IMG/VR virus record: IMGVR_UViG_3300015371_000143
Coordinates: 1 to 27,015 of that record
From: a virus
DNA: 27,015 nt
Reading direction: 5' to 3' (one strand)
The translations under genes were made by a program, and so were the position numbers. Shown here one piece after another: positions 1-6,397 of the stretch (the first letter of the stretch is position 1; each line of letters starts with the position of its first letter). The notes beneath the pieces were generated by a model. The model had not been told where the DNA came from, ran no database searches, and saw only the letters and a program-made list of their open reading frames with translations.

Positions 1-123
1 AGCGGAACGTCGTTCGACCAGTAGGCCCGCGTCCCGGCGACCTCGCGAACCTTGATCGTCGTCGGATCGAGGACCGTCCACGTTCGCGGATAGCCCGACT
101 CGTATTTCGTCGTCACCCAGAGG
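1..123. repeat. Terminal direct repeat, copy 1 (circle join)
   Basis: These 123 bases are identical to 26893-27015. The portal reading frame continues through the repeat without interruption in either copy, so the two copies are one locus read twice. This is how a circular or circularly permuted genome appears after assembly. A true 123-bp physical terminal repeat cannot be excluded from the sequence alone. Confidence 0.95.
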
Positions 124-479
124 AACGCTTCGCCGCGAGCGTAGATCGACCAGACGACCACGAACATCGCATCGTGAATCCCGTTCGGATACCACGCGGC
201 GCAGGGGTCGTGGACCCAGAGCGGTTCGTAGCCCTGCGTCGATTCGGTGTGGCGGTAGCGAAGCGGCATCGCCGCGATCTGCTGCGCGTTCAGTTGCAGG
301 CAACGATCGACGGTGCCGACGCTCCGCGACGACGCCCCCCCGGGCAGAGCCTCAAACCAGCCGTTTTCGGGGAAGCGCAGGGCGTGGCCGACGAACTCGC
401 CGATGCTGCCATACGTCGGCGGAACCGCGTTGTCAGCGCCGAAAGGCGGCGGCTGGCGGCGGCGTCGCAGCAGACGCAT
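1..479 (-). CDS. Portal protein, N-terminal part (continues at 26892 on the circle)
   Basis: The ATG at 479-477 opens a frame that runs off base 1 and continues, in the same register, into the minus-strand frame ending at 26130. The joined protein is 413 residues. The start reads MRLLRRRRQPPPFG, followed by GSIGEFVGHALRF and LNAQQIAAMPLRYR. A short basic start followed by an 'aiAacpLRYR'-like stretch is usual for HK97-type portals. A GGAG lies about 12 bases upstream. It is the first gene of the late head-tail operon. The portal forms the dodecameric ring at the capsid vertex that terminase docks on and DNA passes through. The split is caused by where the contig was opened, not by a mutation. 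Confidence 0.85.
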   Translation of the reverse strand, partial: MRLLRRRRQPPPFGADNAVPPTYGSIGEFVGHALRFPENGWFEALPGGASSRSVGTVDRCLQLNAQQIAAMPLRYRHTESTQGYEPLWVHDPCAAWYPNGIHDAMFVVVWSIYARGEAFLWVTTKYESGYPRTWTVLDPTTIKVREVAGTRAYWSNDVP

Positions 480-667
480 GGCGCAAAGATACTCCGAAAA
501 CGGACTATCGCAAGGCGCCGTCGCCCCGGCCGACAACAGGAGGGCAGACGTCCTCGCCCGCGAAAGTGTCCCAGGATTTGCTTATATCGGCATGGCCCGA
601 TCCGCGCGGCTACGGCGCGAATCAGGCGAGCGTCGAGAGAAACCCATCGACCAGAAAGGATCGACGC
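480..667. promoter_or_regulatory. Divergent intergenic region between late operon and terminase unit
   Basis: This 188-bp gap separates the portal start (minus, 479) from the first gene of the terminase unit (plus, 668). It should hold promoters for both directions. I see AT-richer spots (TTGCTTATAT near 569-578 on plus; GATAGT near 506 on minus) but no convincing -35/-10 pair. AGAAAGGA before 668 is a good ribosome-binding site. Confidence 0.45.
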
Positions 668-1108
668 ATGACGAACCCTAACGGCAGGCCCGATTTCGCG
701 ACGATGCTGGCGCCGCTGGAGGAACTTCGCGCCAGCCTCATCGCACGCCGCGACGAACTCAAGACGGAGCTAGACGACGTCCGCGAGCGCGTCGGCGAGA
801 TCGACCGCGTACTCAAGGCGGCAGGCGTGATCGACCGCGAACCACGCAAGCCGCGCGGCAAGTCACCGCAAGCGGAGTCGTCGCCAGCAGCGCAAACGCG
901 CGTCCTTGAGTACGTCGAAACGCAAGACGAGGTTACGGCGCGCGGCGTCTCGGAAGCGCTGGGTATGTCATCGAGTTACGCGAGCAAGGTTCTCGTTGAT
1001 CTCCGCGAGCGCGAGCGCATTCGCCTGCTGAGGGTCGAGGGCGCGCATCCGTCCGGCAAGGGTCGTCGGCCCGTCTACGGGCCGTGGCCGAAGGGAGGTA
1101 GATCGTGA
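668..1108 (+). CDS. Coiled-coil plus winged-helix DNA-binding protein
   Basis: 146 residues from the ATG at 668, chosen because AGAAAGGA sits 7-8 bases upstream; a longer frame from 566 lacks such a site. Residues about 10-55 (EELRASLIARRDELKTELDD and onward) are charged with heptad spacing and should form a coiled coil. Residues about 78-135 look like a winged helix (ARGVSEALGMSSSYASKVL as recognition region) with a basic C-terminal wing. It is the first gene of the unit that ends with terminase. It may regulate the divergent late promoter; a small-terminase role (coiled coil plus DNA binding) is also possible. The family was not recognised. It overlaps the next gene by GTGA. Confidence 0.7.
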   Translation: MTNPNGRPDFATMLAPLEELRASLIARRDELKTELDDVRERVGEIDRVLKAAGVIDREPRKPRGKSPQAESSPAAQTRVLEYVETQDEVTARGVSEALGMSSSYASKVLVDLRERERIRLLRVEGAHPSGKGRRPVYGPWPKGGRS

Positions 1109-1554
1109 GGACGAACGGCGTTCCGCATTTGCGAATCACGGACTGCTCGGATCGCGAGCTGCTGACGCTGCTCGCCGATTTGGAAGCGACCGAGGGCTAC
1201 GTGGACGTTCACGATCTCGCGGCGCAGTTCTGGCCGCGTGCGACGCGCGACGAGGATTCCGCCGAGGCGATCCACTGCCGCGCGTGCGTCACTCGTCGGT
1301 TGTCGTGGATTCGTAGCGAGGCGGGCCTGGTCGAGAAACACGAAACGGAGCGGCGCAAGTGGCGACTGACCGAGCGCGGAGAACAGTTCCTCGCCGCGAA
1401 GCTACGCGCTGCCGAGGAACGCGCCGTCCGCGACGCATCCGACGATGTGCTGGTCGAGCTAACGGCGCGGATCGGCGAGCGCTATCACCGGATCGACTCG
1501 ACGTCGGCGTGGTTGGTGCGTCGCGAGTGGCAATACCGGACGGCGCGACGATGA
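1105..1554 (+). CDS. Winged-helix-like phage protein
   Basis: 149 residues. The GTG at 1105 overlaps the previous stop (GTGA) and is preceded by GGGAGG. The middle (EAIHCRACVTRRLSWIRSEA, then KHETERRKWRLTERGEQFLA) reads like a winged helix in which 'WRLTERGEQFL' is the wing and following helix seen in MarR/PadR-like domains. The C-terminus has a second helical part ending in WLVRREWQYRTARR. It sits between another DNA-binding protein and an XRE regulator, so a regulatory or packaging-accessory role is likely. The exact function is unknown. Confidence 0.65.
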   Translation: MRTNGVPHLRITDCSDRELLTLLADLEATEGYVDVHDLAAQFWPRATRDEDSAEAIHCRACVTRRLSWIRSEAGLVEKHETERRKWRLTERGEQFLAAKLRAAEERAVRDASDDVLVELTARIGERYHRIDSTSAWLVRREWQYRTARR

Positions 1555-1579
1555 TCCACGATCCATAGACCATGAATCA

Positions 1580-1840
1580 TTGATCGTCCACGTTGACACG
1601 TTCGGCCCGACGCTCCGCGACCTGCGCACCGCAGCCGGGTTGTCGCTCGCCGACGTCGCCGCACGAACCGGACTGGAACAGTCGGCCATCGGCCGCATCG
1701 AGCGCGGCGAGCGCTCGCCGACGTTGCGCACACTGGCCGCGCTAACCGTCGCCGTCGGTTTTCGCTTCGCCGTCTACGGTGAGTCGGTCGCGCTGACTCG
1801 CGACGAGGAAGGATTCGCAACGCAGACGCGCAGGCGATGA
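1580..1840 (+). CDS. XRE-family helix-turn-helix regulator
   Basis: 86 residues. LRDLRTAAGLSLADVAARTG followed by EQSAIGRIERGERSPTLRTL is a classic Cro/CI-type five-helix HTH at about residues 10-62. Only a TTG start (1580) is available in frame; the nearby ATG at 1572 reads into a stop. There is no clear ribosome-binding site, so expression may be low or coupled to the gene 25 bases upstream. The stop overlaps the next start (ATGA). Second XRE protein of the genome: with the one at 14487-14762 it could form a CI/Cro-like pair, but the two are far apart. Confidence 0.75.
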   Translation: MIVHVDTFGPTLRDLRTAAGLSLADVAARTGLEQSAIGRIERGERSPTLRTLAALTVAVGFRFAVYGESVALTRDEEGFATQTRRR

Positions 1841-2211
1841 GTCGAACCAGTCCCGACGTTCCGGGTACGTGGGAGCACGGCGACCCGGGGATGCCGCGCC
1901 GCTTACCGCTGCGCGTGCCCGAGGCACCGTGGACGGTGGCCTACACGCTCGGCGGCGGCGCGAACTGCCTGCTCGGTCGCGAGCCTGCTGGCGCTCGCGG
2001 CGAACTGCTCTGGCATTTGTCGGTCAGCCGTCCGAATCGTCATCCGTCCTGGGACGATCTCAAGGGCGCCCGCTACCGGCTGCTGCCGCTCGACCTCGCG
2101 TTCGGAATCCTGCTGCCGCCGCCCGATCTGTACGTGAACGTTCCGTCGCAGGATCACGTCTTTCACATCTGGGAGATCACCGACCCGCGCGCCCCGTGGC
2201 TCGGCGGATAG
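1837..2211 (+). CDS. Conserved phage protein resembling DUF7694
   Basis: 124 residues, ATG overlapping the previous stop by ATGA. The stretches HLSVSRPNRHPSWDDLKGAR, FGILLPPPDLYVN and VFHIWEI match, from memory, the pattern of a small phage family (DUF7694: 'hvSvs...yPtW.ei..aR......ilPpp..YvN...fHlwE'). No catalytic function is known. Its place just before terminase is typical of accessory packaging or regulatory genes. Assignment rests on the motif pattern only. Confidence 0.65.
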   Translation: MSRTSPDVPGTWEHGDPGMPRRLPLRVPEAPWTVAYTLGGGANCLLGREPAGARGELLWHLSVSRPNRHPSWDDLKGARYRLLPLDLAFGILLPPPDLYVNVPSQDHVFHIWEITDPRAPWLGG

Positions 2212-2363
2212 TCCGCAGCCGCACGTTTCGAACCGGTGTGCAGACGTTGACGTGCGAGCACGGCCGCTACTTCATGCACATTCGCAACCGCAGCTACTCG
2301 TCCCGCGTGGAGGTCCCCGCGTCGAACGTCGCGCGCTGGCTGGCGTACTTCGACCAGCGATAG
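2196..2363 (+). CDS. Small conserved-looking protein
   Basis: 55 residues if started at the GTG at 2196, which overlaps the previous gene by 16 bases. A later GTG at 2238 would give 41 residues beginning QTLTCEHGRYFMHIRN. The frame fills the gap before terminase. The C-terminal VEVPASNVARWLAYFDQR looks protein-like, but there are no recognisable motifs. The start is uncertain. Confidence 0.4.
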   Translation: MARRIVRSRTFRTGVQTLTCEHGRYFMHIRNRSYSSRVEVPASNVARWLAYFDQR

Positions 2364-2388
2364 TCCGATTCCGGAGTAACGTGCGTGC

Positions 2389-3846
2389 GTGGCCCGTCCC
2401 GCCCGCGCTGCTCGGCCCGTCCACGGTGCGCTAACCGGCCTCGGTCGCAAGCCGCGCCTGGACGTCATCGATCCGGCGCCCTGGGAACTCTGGCGCTGGA
2501 CGCGCGAAGCGCACCGCGCTATCCGCTGGATCGAATCCGTGGCCCGGGTCCCGACCGGGCACAACGCGGGCGATCTCATGCGGCTGGCGCCGTTCCAGCG
2601 CTCGATCGTCCACGACGTCTACGACAACCTCGCCGCGTTCGAATCGATCGCGACCGCGAACGGCAAGACGACGCTGCTCGGCGCGATCGCGCTGGAGCGG
2701 ATCTCGCGCGGCGACGACTACGCCGAGGTCGATGTGATCGCGACGAAACTCGACCAGGCGAGCGAGGTCGTTCGCGCTGCAGCGCGCATCGCCGAGGCGT
2801 CGCCCGACCTGCGCGCCCGCTGCGCGCTCTACGACGAGGACACCGAACTCCGCTACCGCCCGACCGGGTCGCGGCTTCGCGCGCAGCCCGCGCGACTCAA
2901 GGCGGTGGAGGGTCTGAACTTCAATCTCGGAATCGTGGACGAGGTCGGATTCGCCGACGACGACCTGATCGAGTCGCTGGTCGCGCGTCTCGGCAAACGC
3001 GCGGACGCGCACCTGCTCGGGATGGGCACCCCAGGCTTTACGCCGAACCTGCTCTGGCGCATCCGCCAGCAGTTCCACGCAGGCGATCTGCCAGCGCACG
3101 TCGTCTACCGCGAGTTCGCCGGTCCCGAGGGCTGCGACCTCCACGACCGCGACGCCTGGACGTCCGCGAACCCGGCGATCGCGGCGGGGTTCCTGCGGCC
3201 GCAAGCGCTTGAACTGCAAGTGTCGATGCTGCCCGAGTCGAAGTTTCGCGTCTACCACCTCGGCCAGTGGGTCGATCAAGCGTCGGCGTGGCTACCCGCT
3301 GGCGCCTGGGAGTCGTGCCCGGACGCGGCACCGCCGATCGACGGAACCGACGTCGTGATTGCCGTCGAGGGGACCTATCAGCGCACGGTCGCCGTCTGCG
3401 GCGCGACGCTCGACGGCGCCGTGTTCCACTGCTGGTCGTCCGACCGGGCGACGGACGCGGAACTGCGGACCGTGCTCGACGTCGCCTCGGAACGCTGGAA
3501 CGTGATCGAGGTCAGCCACAATCGGCGCGTGCGGACGCGACTGTTCCGCGACCTGGAGATCGACGGCGCGCCCGTCAATCCCTGGAACGCACGAAACGAC
3601 GTCGAAGCGGAGTCGGCGAACGAGTTGTATCGAGCGATCCTCGACCAGACGATCGTTCACGACCACGACGAGCTGCTGACCGACCACGTCTCGCGGCTGC
3701 GCGCTCGACTGTTCTCGGACGGGTCGCTGCGACTCGTCCGGCCCGAGGGCGAGTCGGTCGATGCAGCGCTGGCGATGCGGAACGCCTGGTGGCGCGCGTC
3801 CGAACTCGCCGAGACGCAGCCCGCAACGCCGATCCGGATTTACTAA
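2389..3846 (+). CDS. terL: Terminase large subunit
   Basis: 485 residues, GTG start with CGGAG about 13 bases upstream. It is the DNA-packaging motor: an N-terminal ATPase plus a C-terminal nuclease. Residues 86-95 (SIATANGKTT) form the variant Walker A, and NLGIVDEVGF (about 179-188) is the Walker B with catalytic acid. GMGTPGF (about 211-217) fits the coupling motif. The nuclease half starts near DVVIAVEGTY (about 321), where an expected Asp seems replaced by Glu, and continues with WNVIEVSHNRR. It is transcribed away from the portal-capsid operon and ends at a strong hairpin. No canonical small subunit is adjacent; one of the upstream HTH proteins may fill that role. Confidence 0.9.
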   Translation: MARPARAARPVHGALTGLGRKPRLDVIDPAPWELWRWTREAHRAIRWIESVARVPTGHNAGDLMRLAPFQRSIVHDVYDNLAAFESIATANGKTTLLGAIALERISRGDDYAEVDVIATKLDQASEVVRAAARIAEASPDLRARCALYDEDTELRYRPTGSRLRAQPARLKAVEGLNFNLGIVDEVGFADDDLIESLVARLGKRADAHLLGMGTPGFTPNLLWRIRQQFHAGDLPAHVVYREFAGPEGCDLHDRDAWTSANPAIAAGFLRPQALELQVSMLPESKFRVYHLGQWVDQASAWLPAGAWESCPDAAPPIDGTDVVIAVEGTYQRTVAVCGATLDGAVFHCWSSDRATDAELRTVLDVASERWNVIEVSHNRRVRTRLFRDLEIDGAPVNPWNARNDVEAESANELYRAILDQTIVHDHDELLTDHVSRLRARLFSDGSLRLVRPEGESVDAALAMRNAWWRASELAETQPATPIRIY

Positions 3847-3851
3847 ACGCC

Positions 3852-3881
3852 GACGCCCCGCAAGGCCGCTTGCGGGGCGTC
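3852..3881. terminator. Strong hairpin terminator after terminase
   Basis: Perfect 13-bp arms (GACGCCCCGCAAG and CTTGCGGGGCGTC) around a 4-base loop, six bases after the terminase stop. No T-run follows, so it would be an I-shaped terminator of the kind common in GC-rich bacteria. Being symmetric, it could also stop the converging early minus-strand operon. Confidence 0.85.
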
Positions 3882-3927
3882 ATTGAACCAGCGGGACGAG
3901 CGTAACCGCGCAGCGCAGTTCGAAACG

Positions 3928-3943
3928 TCACTCGATCGAGTGA
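3928..3943. other. 16-bp perfect palindrome TCACTCGATCGAGTGA
   Basis: A perfect dyad in the 107-bp convergent gap (3882-3988) between the terminase terminator and the end of the early operon. A second short inverted repeat (GGGCGC/GCGCCC, about 3947-3964) follows. The site could be a protein-binding site or part of a minus-strand terminator. The rest of the gap shows nothing recognisable. Confidence 0.5.
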
Positions 3944-3988
3944 TCCGGGCGCACAGGGGCGCCCCTAACGTCACGCGGGCACCGGGCC

Positions 3989-4204
3989 CTAGTGGTTTGT
4001 TGTCCGAACCGGGGGACCGCCAGGGCGACACTCAGAGCCAGCGCACGCAGGCGGCAGCAGGTGCGCGAGCACAACGAGCAGCAGCAGCGAACCGACGACG
4101 AGCACGGCGACGGCGATCGCTCCGCGTCCGTCTCGATCCGGCTGCGACTGGCTGCGCTCGACCTCGTCCGGCGGCATCCGCCGGGATTCTAGGCGCTCGG
4201 CCAC
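3989..4204 (-). CDS. Small single-pass membrane protein
   Basis: 71 residues from a GTG at 4204 with AGGAAC upstream; an internal ATG would give 62. The charged N-terminus (ERLESRRMPPDEVERSQSQ) is followed by a clear membrane segment, AIAVAVLVVGSLLLLVVLAH, and a short polar tail. It is the last gene of the early operon, next to the convergent terminator. Function is unknown: small phage membrane proteins here can be holin-like, anti-holin or superinfection proteins. The hydrophobic stretch could be a frame shadow in GC-rich DNA, so confidence is moderate. Confidence 0.45.
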   Translation of the reverse strand: MAERLESRRMPPDEVERSQSQPDRDGRGAIAVAVLVVGSLLLLVVLAHLLPPACAGSECRPGGPPVRTTNH

Positions 4205-4246
4205 GCGTCGATCGGTTCCTGCTGGTGACGACACGCACTGGGCCGA

Positions 4247-4268
4247 GCGTTTTCCCCCCAAAAAACGC
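4247..4268. other. Hairpin GCGTTTT / AAAACGC
   Basis: 7-bp perfect arms around an 8-base C-rich loop in the 97-base gap between the doubtful ORF ending at 4302 and the membrane protein. It is unusually AT-rich for this genome. It could be a processing or termination signal; no other feature was seen in this gap. Confidence 0.35.
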
Positions 4269-4298
4269 CATATGACACCGATCGCCGAACTCTGCGCT

Positions 4299-4309
4299 TA
4301 CTTATGATC
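4299..4309 (+). other. Repeated 11-mer TACTTATGATC, copy 1
   Basis: One of three identical copies, all within the early operon and all in the same orientation (the others at 4703 and 8710). This copy contains the stop codon of the doubtful 39-residue ORF. On plus it contains TATGAT, which resembles a -10 box, but no -35 is visible. Confidence 0.4.
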
Positions 4310-4421
4310 CGGCCGCGGCCCGCTTGTAATGCAACCACCGACCCGGCATGGCTCGCACGGGGGCATCCGTCGAGATTGCGACCGATCGTCGGCACAGGAA
4401 GCGGCGGCGGGCCGCGCTCAA
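4302..4421 (-). CDS. Possible very small basic protein
   Basis: 39 residues from a TTG that overlaps the previous stop as TTGA, the same coupling style used by the recT-like gene. Arg-rich, with RAMPGRWLHYKRAAAGS at the end. No motif recognised. Kept only because of the overlap; it may not be a gene. A competing frame from a GTG at 4395 (68 residues) covers the same DNA and is no better supported. Confidence 0.2.
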   Translation of the reverse strand: MSAARRRFLCRRSVAISTDAPVRAMPGRWLHYKRAAAGS

Positions 4422-4624
4422 CACTTGCGAGGCCGACCCTTAGCGCCGCCGCTGCGACGTGGTGCGCCCTTCGTGCGCTGCGCCTTTTTCGTGCGGAGAA
4501 TCTTCGTCTTGTTCTGCTGGTAGTGGCGCTTCACCGCGGCGTTGTGCTTCGACCTGTTCTTGCCGACGTACTTCGCTTGCGCCTTGCGGTGCGACGCGGC
4601 GCCAGCACAAGGACCCTTTGCCAC
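4418..4624 (-). CDS. Small highly basic protein
   Basis: 68 residues, GTG start 10 bases after the previous stop, no clear ribosome-binding site. About a third is Lys/Arg (KAQAKYVGKNRSKHNAAVKR, later KILRTKKAQRTKG). This should bind nucleic acid non-specifically. It carries no zinc motif (two isolated Cys only). Small basic proteins at the ends of early operons are common in actinophages; function unknown. Confidence 0.55.
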   Translation of the reverse strand: MAKGPCAGAASHRKAQAKYVGKNRSKHNAAVKRHYQQNKTKILRTKKAQRTKGAPRRSGGAKGRPRKC

Positions 4625-4634
4625 GTCGCCGATG

Positions 4635-4787
4635 CTACGCCGTGGTCGTCGTCTCGGCTAGCTCTGGATCTGGTGGCCCGGGCCGAGGATTCCCCAGACC
4701 CGTACTTATGATCTCGACGGCGTCGGCGATCCGCTCAAGCGCTGCGACGAGATCATCGAACCGCGTCAGCAGTTCGTCAGCTCGCAC
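4635..4787 (-). CDS. Small helical protein
   Basis: 50 residues, GTG start overlapping the end of the upstream gene by 11 bases. The N-terminal half (ADELLTRFDDLVAALERIAD) has clean heptad hydrophobic spacing and should form an amphipathic helix or coiled coil; the tail is Pro- and Thr-rich (PRPGPPDPELAETTTTA). This is the right codon-level texture for a gene but no family was recognised. The codons ATC ATA AGT here lie in the second copy of the 11-mer TACTTATGATC (opposite strand). Confidence 0.5.
   Translation of the reverse strand: MRADELLTRFDDLVAALERIADAVEIISTGLGNPRPGPPDPELAETTTTA
4703..4713 (+). other. Repeated 11-mer TACTTATGATC, copy 2
   Basis: Second of three exact copies, inside the 50-residue ORF where it is read as Ile-Ile-Ser with a rare ATA codon. 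See copies at 4299 and 8710. Confidence 0.4.
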
Positions 4788-4914
4788 CGACCCACTGCCA
4801 CTCGGCGTCGTCGTCCCGCTTCCACTGCTGCCGTCCGCAGACGCGGCACCAGCGCCGCCGACGTGAGGTCGAGTACGACCAGCCGAACGTATGCGGGCAG
4901 AGTCGCTTGAGCAT
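4777..4914 (-). CDS. Very small zinc-finger-like protein
   Basis: 45 residues. The ATG at 4914 overlaps the previous stop (TAATG). MLKRLCPHTFGW, then WCRVCGRQQWKRDDD: C6 plus H8 and the WCRVCGR knuckle suggest one zinc site, and the 'CxxCGRxQ' phrase recurs in many tiny actinophage proteins. Probably nucleic-acid or protein binding; exact role unknown. Confidence 0.6.
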   Translation of the reverse strand: MLKRLCPHTFGWSYSTSRRRRWCRVCGRQQWKRDDDAEWQWVGAS

Positions 4915-5156
4915 TAGCCCTTCGTCGCTCGTTTGCCGACGGCGCGCACCGCCGGATTACTGCTGCGCTTGATCCGCGCGAGGACGTGACGATACGAACC
5001 GCTGGTCGTAGAGCGCGCCGAGTAGGCGAGCGCTGCGCGTGCGCGCTTCGCCGTGTTGATCGGGTACTCGCGCGTTTTCGGGTAGGCGAACTGCGAACTG
5101 CGTAGACGCTTGACGCCTTTCGCGGTCGATGCTTTGCCGGGGCGTGGACGTGGCAT
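4914..5156 (-). CDS. Small basic conserved phage protein resembling DUF6582
   Basis: 80 residues, ATG with GGAGG about 8 bases upstream, directly abutting the HNH stop (TAGATG). The stretch SQFAYPKTREYPINTAKRAR followed by TTSGSYRHVLARI matches, from memory, the pattern 'saFAyp..r.yPI.d..hArnAlar...TSGsy..v...' of a small family (DUF6582) found in phages and also fused to other phage proteins. Function unknown. Confidence 0.65.
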   Translation of the reverse strand: MPRPRPGKASTAKGVKRLRSSQFAYPKTREYPINTAKRARAALAYSARSTTSGSYRHVLARIKRSSNPAVRAVGKRATKG

Positions 5157-5450
5157 CTATCGGTCCTCCAGGTGGATCGCACCGGCCCAGACCTTGCGTG
5201 CGCCGGACTGCTGGCGACGATAGCGCGACCGCTTCGCTGCCAGTCGCCGACCGCGTGCGAGGTTGCAGGGCGCGCAGGCGGCGACAAGGTTCGTTAGCGC
5301 GTCGGTGCCGCCCTCGATCCGTGGGATGACGTGGTCGCAGTGCGTCGCGTAGCCGCCGCACCAGTGGCAGACGTTGCGGTCACGACGGAGCACGAACGCG
5401 CGCAGCAGCCGCCAGCCGTGCGTCGATCCATTCGCCCGCAGCAGGCTCAT
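5157..5450 (-). CDS. HNH endonuclease
   Basis: 97 residues. RDRNVCHWCGGYATHCDHVIPR, GGTDALTNLVAACAPCN gives the full signature: zinc pairs CHWC and CAPC, catalytic DH, and the downstream Asn/His positions of the beta-beta-alpha-metal fold. ATG overlaps the previous stop (ATGA). Small stand-alone HNH proteins in phages nick or cut DNA and, when near terminase, can help packaging. Here it lies in the early operon about 1.3 kb from the terminase gene, on the opposite strand. Confidence 0.9.
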   Translation of the reverse strand: MSLLRANGSTHGWRLLRAFVLRRDRNVCHWCGGYATHCDHVIPRIEGGTDALTNLVAACAPCNLARGRRLAAKRSRYRRQQSGARKVWAGAIHLEDR

Positions 5451-5713
5451 CGCAGGTCCCTGATCGCGAGCACTGCAGCGCGTGGGATCGCGAGCGCGGC
5501 ATCGATCTGAGGATCTTCCGATGCGCCCGCCGACAGTGCGACCACGATCCGGTCGTCGGCCTCATGGAGCAGCAGCCCGACGGTTACGTGCAGCATCGCG
5601 TTCGCGTCGCCCAGCAGCTCGCGCTCGACCTGATCTGGGTCGCGCCAGCCCGACAACGCGACCGAATCCAGCCATTCGACCTCGACGCGCCGTAGGTCGT
5701 CGCGAAGGCTCAT
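5447..5713 (-). CDS. Conserved actinophage hypothetical protein
   Basis: 88 residues; the ATG at 5713 is chosen for the ATGA overlap (a GTG at 5725 is also in frame). WLDSVALSGWRDPDQVER, then VGLLLHEADDRIVVALSAG and AIPRAAVLAIRDL. This pattern (trp-rich start, '.G.LLhe..d.vvla.s', then an 'IPr.aV..I..L' end) is widespread in small phage proteins of unknown function, probably an Sm/SH3-like small beta fold. Confidence 0.65.
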   Translation of the reverse strand: MSLRDDLRRVEVEWLDSVALSGWRDPDQVERELLGDANAMLHVTVGLLLHEADDRIVVALSAGASEDPQIDAALAIPRAAVLAIRDLR

Positions 5714-5940
5714 CGAGCGGGGCACGTAATCCAGTGCGAGGTCCTGAGATCGGCGTCGGCGGCGACGACCTCACCGACGAACGGCCGTCGTGCGAGCAGC
5801 CCGTCTCCGTTCGGAATCACGATCCAGTCGGGTTTCGCTCCAGCGTCCACGCCGCGCGGGTTCAACTGGACGCGCACGCCCTTGACCGTTCGACCCCACT
5901 CGACGGGCGCGAAGCAGTAAACGCAAATGGCGTCGTTCAC
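5710..5940 (-). CDS. Small CxxC protein
   Basis: 76 residues; the GTG at 5940 gives a GTGA overlap, and the longer upstream frame is Arg-rich shadow. It begins VNDAICVYCFAPVEWGRTVK and has a final Cys in SHWITCPAR. The CVYC knuckle with one or more distal Cys/His may bind one zinc ion. WIVIPNGDGLLARR in the middle looks like a beta strand pair. Function unknown. Confidence 0.6.
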   Translation of the reverse strand: MNDAICVYCFAPVEWGRTVKGVRVQLNPRGVDAGAKPDWIVIPNGDGLLARRPFVGEVVAADADLRTSHWITCPAR

Positions 5941-6116
5941 CAGCGCGCCCGATGGTACGCACGCGCGAACTTCGCGTATTGCCGCTGCTGCGCTTCCGTC
6001 ATCCGTCGTTCGCGAACGTCGCTGCGTGCGAGGTCGCGTTCGATTAGCCGAACCTGCGCGCGGACGTCGTCGGCGCCTGCGCACGCCGGGATCAGTCGTT
6101 TACGCCGGAGGTTCAT
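5937..6116 (-). CDS. Small charged helical protein
   Basis: 59 residues, ATG overlapping the HNH stop (ATGA). MNLRRKRLIPACAGADDVRA followed by VRLIERDLARSD and EAQQRQYAKFARAYHRARW. It is predicted to be mostly helix and very basic. No recognised family. The tight overlap on both sides supports it as a gene. Confidence 0.5.
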   Translation of the reverse strand: MNLRRKRLIPACAGADDVRAQVRLIERDLARSDVRERRMTEAQQRQYAKFARAYHRARW

Positions 6117-6397
6117 TCGGCGATCCGTTCCATGAGCGCGACGACGCTGGCGCCGATCGGCTGCGGAAGGTCGATCGTCCGCGTGCGCGTTCGGTTGTGC
6201 TCGCGGTCGTGGCAGTGCGGGCAGAGCAGTTCGACGTCCTCGGGCCGCTCGCGGCCGTAGCGCGCATACGTGCGGTGATGCATTTCCAGCCAGCGCGGTT
6301 CGTCGTCTCCGCAGCGCTCGCAGCGGTAGCCACGGAAGCGGATCAGCGCCGCTTTGCGCGCCGTCCAGAGCGGGTGCCCGGGACCGTAGTCGTTCAC
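6113..6397 (-). CDS. HNH endonuclease (second)
   Basis: 94 residues; the GTG at 6397 overlaps the initiator stop as GTGA. RCERCGDDEPRWLEMHHRTY and ELLCPHCHDREH give zinc pairs CERC and CPHC with catalytic HH, a typical HNH core of about 55 residues. A longer frame from 6457 lies inside the upstream gene and is not needed. Placed immediately after the replication initiator-like gene, it may act in recombination or DNA processing. Confidence 0.85.
   Translation of the reverse strand: MNDYGPGHPLWTARKAALIRFRGYRCERCGDDEPRWLEMHHRTYARYGRERPEDVELLCPHCHDREHNRTRTRTIDLPQPIGASVVALMERIAE

Noticed and set aside
561-584. Promoter with TTATAT as -10 for the terminase unit
   Set aside because: No matching -35 at normal spacing; kept only as a note in the intergenic entry.
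2385-3279. Long alternative frames on both strands across the terminase gene
   Set aside because: Arg-rich shadows of a high-GC gene; only the 485-residue frame has terminase motifs.
4309-4400. Possible tRNA-like stretch (CTTGTAATGCAA, GGTTGCATTACAAG)
   Set aside because: No T-arm consensus and the anticodon stem does not pair beyond two bases on either strand.
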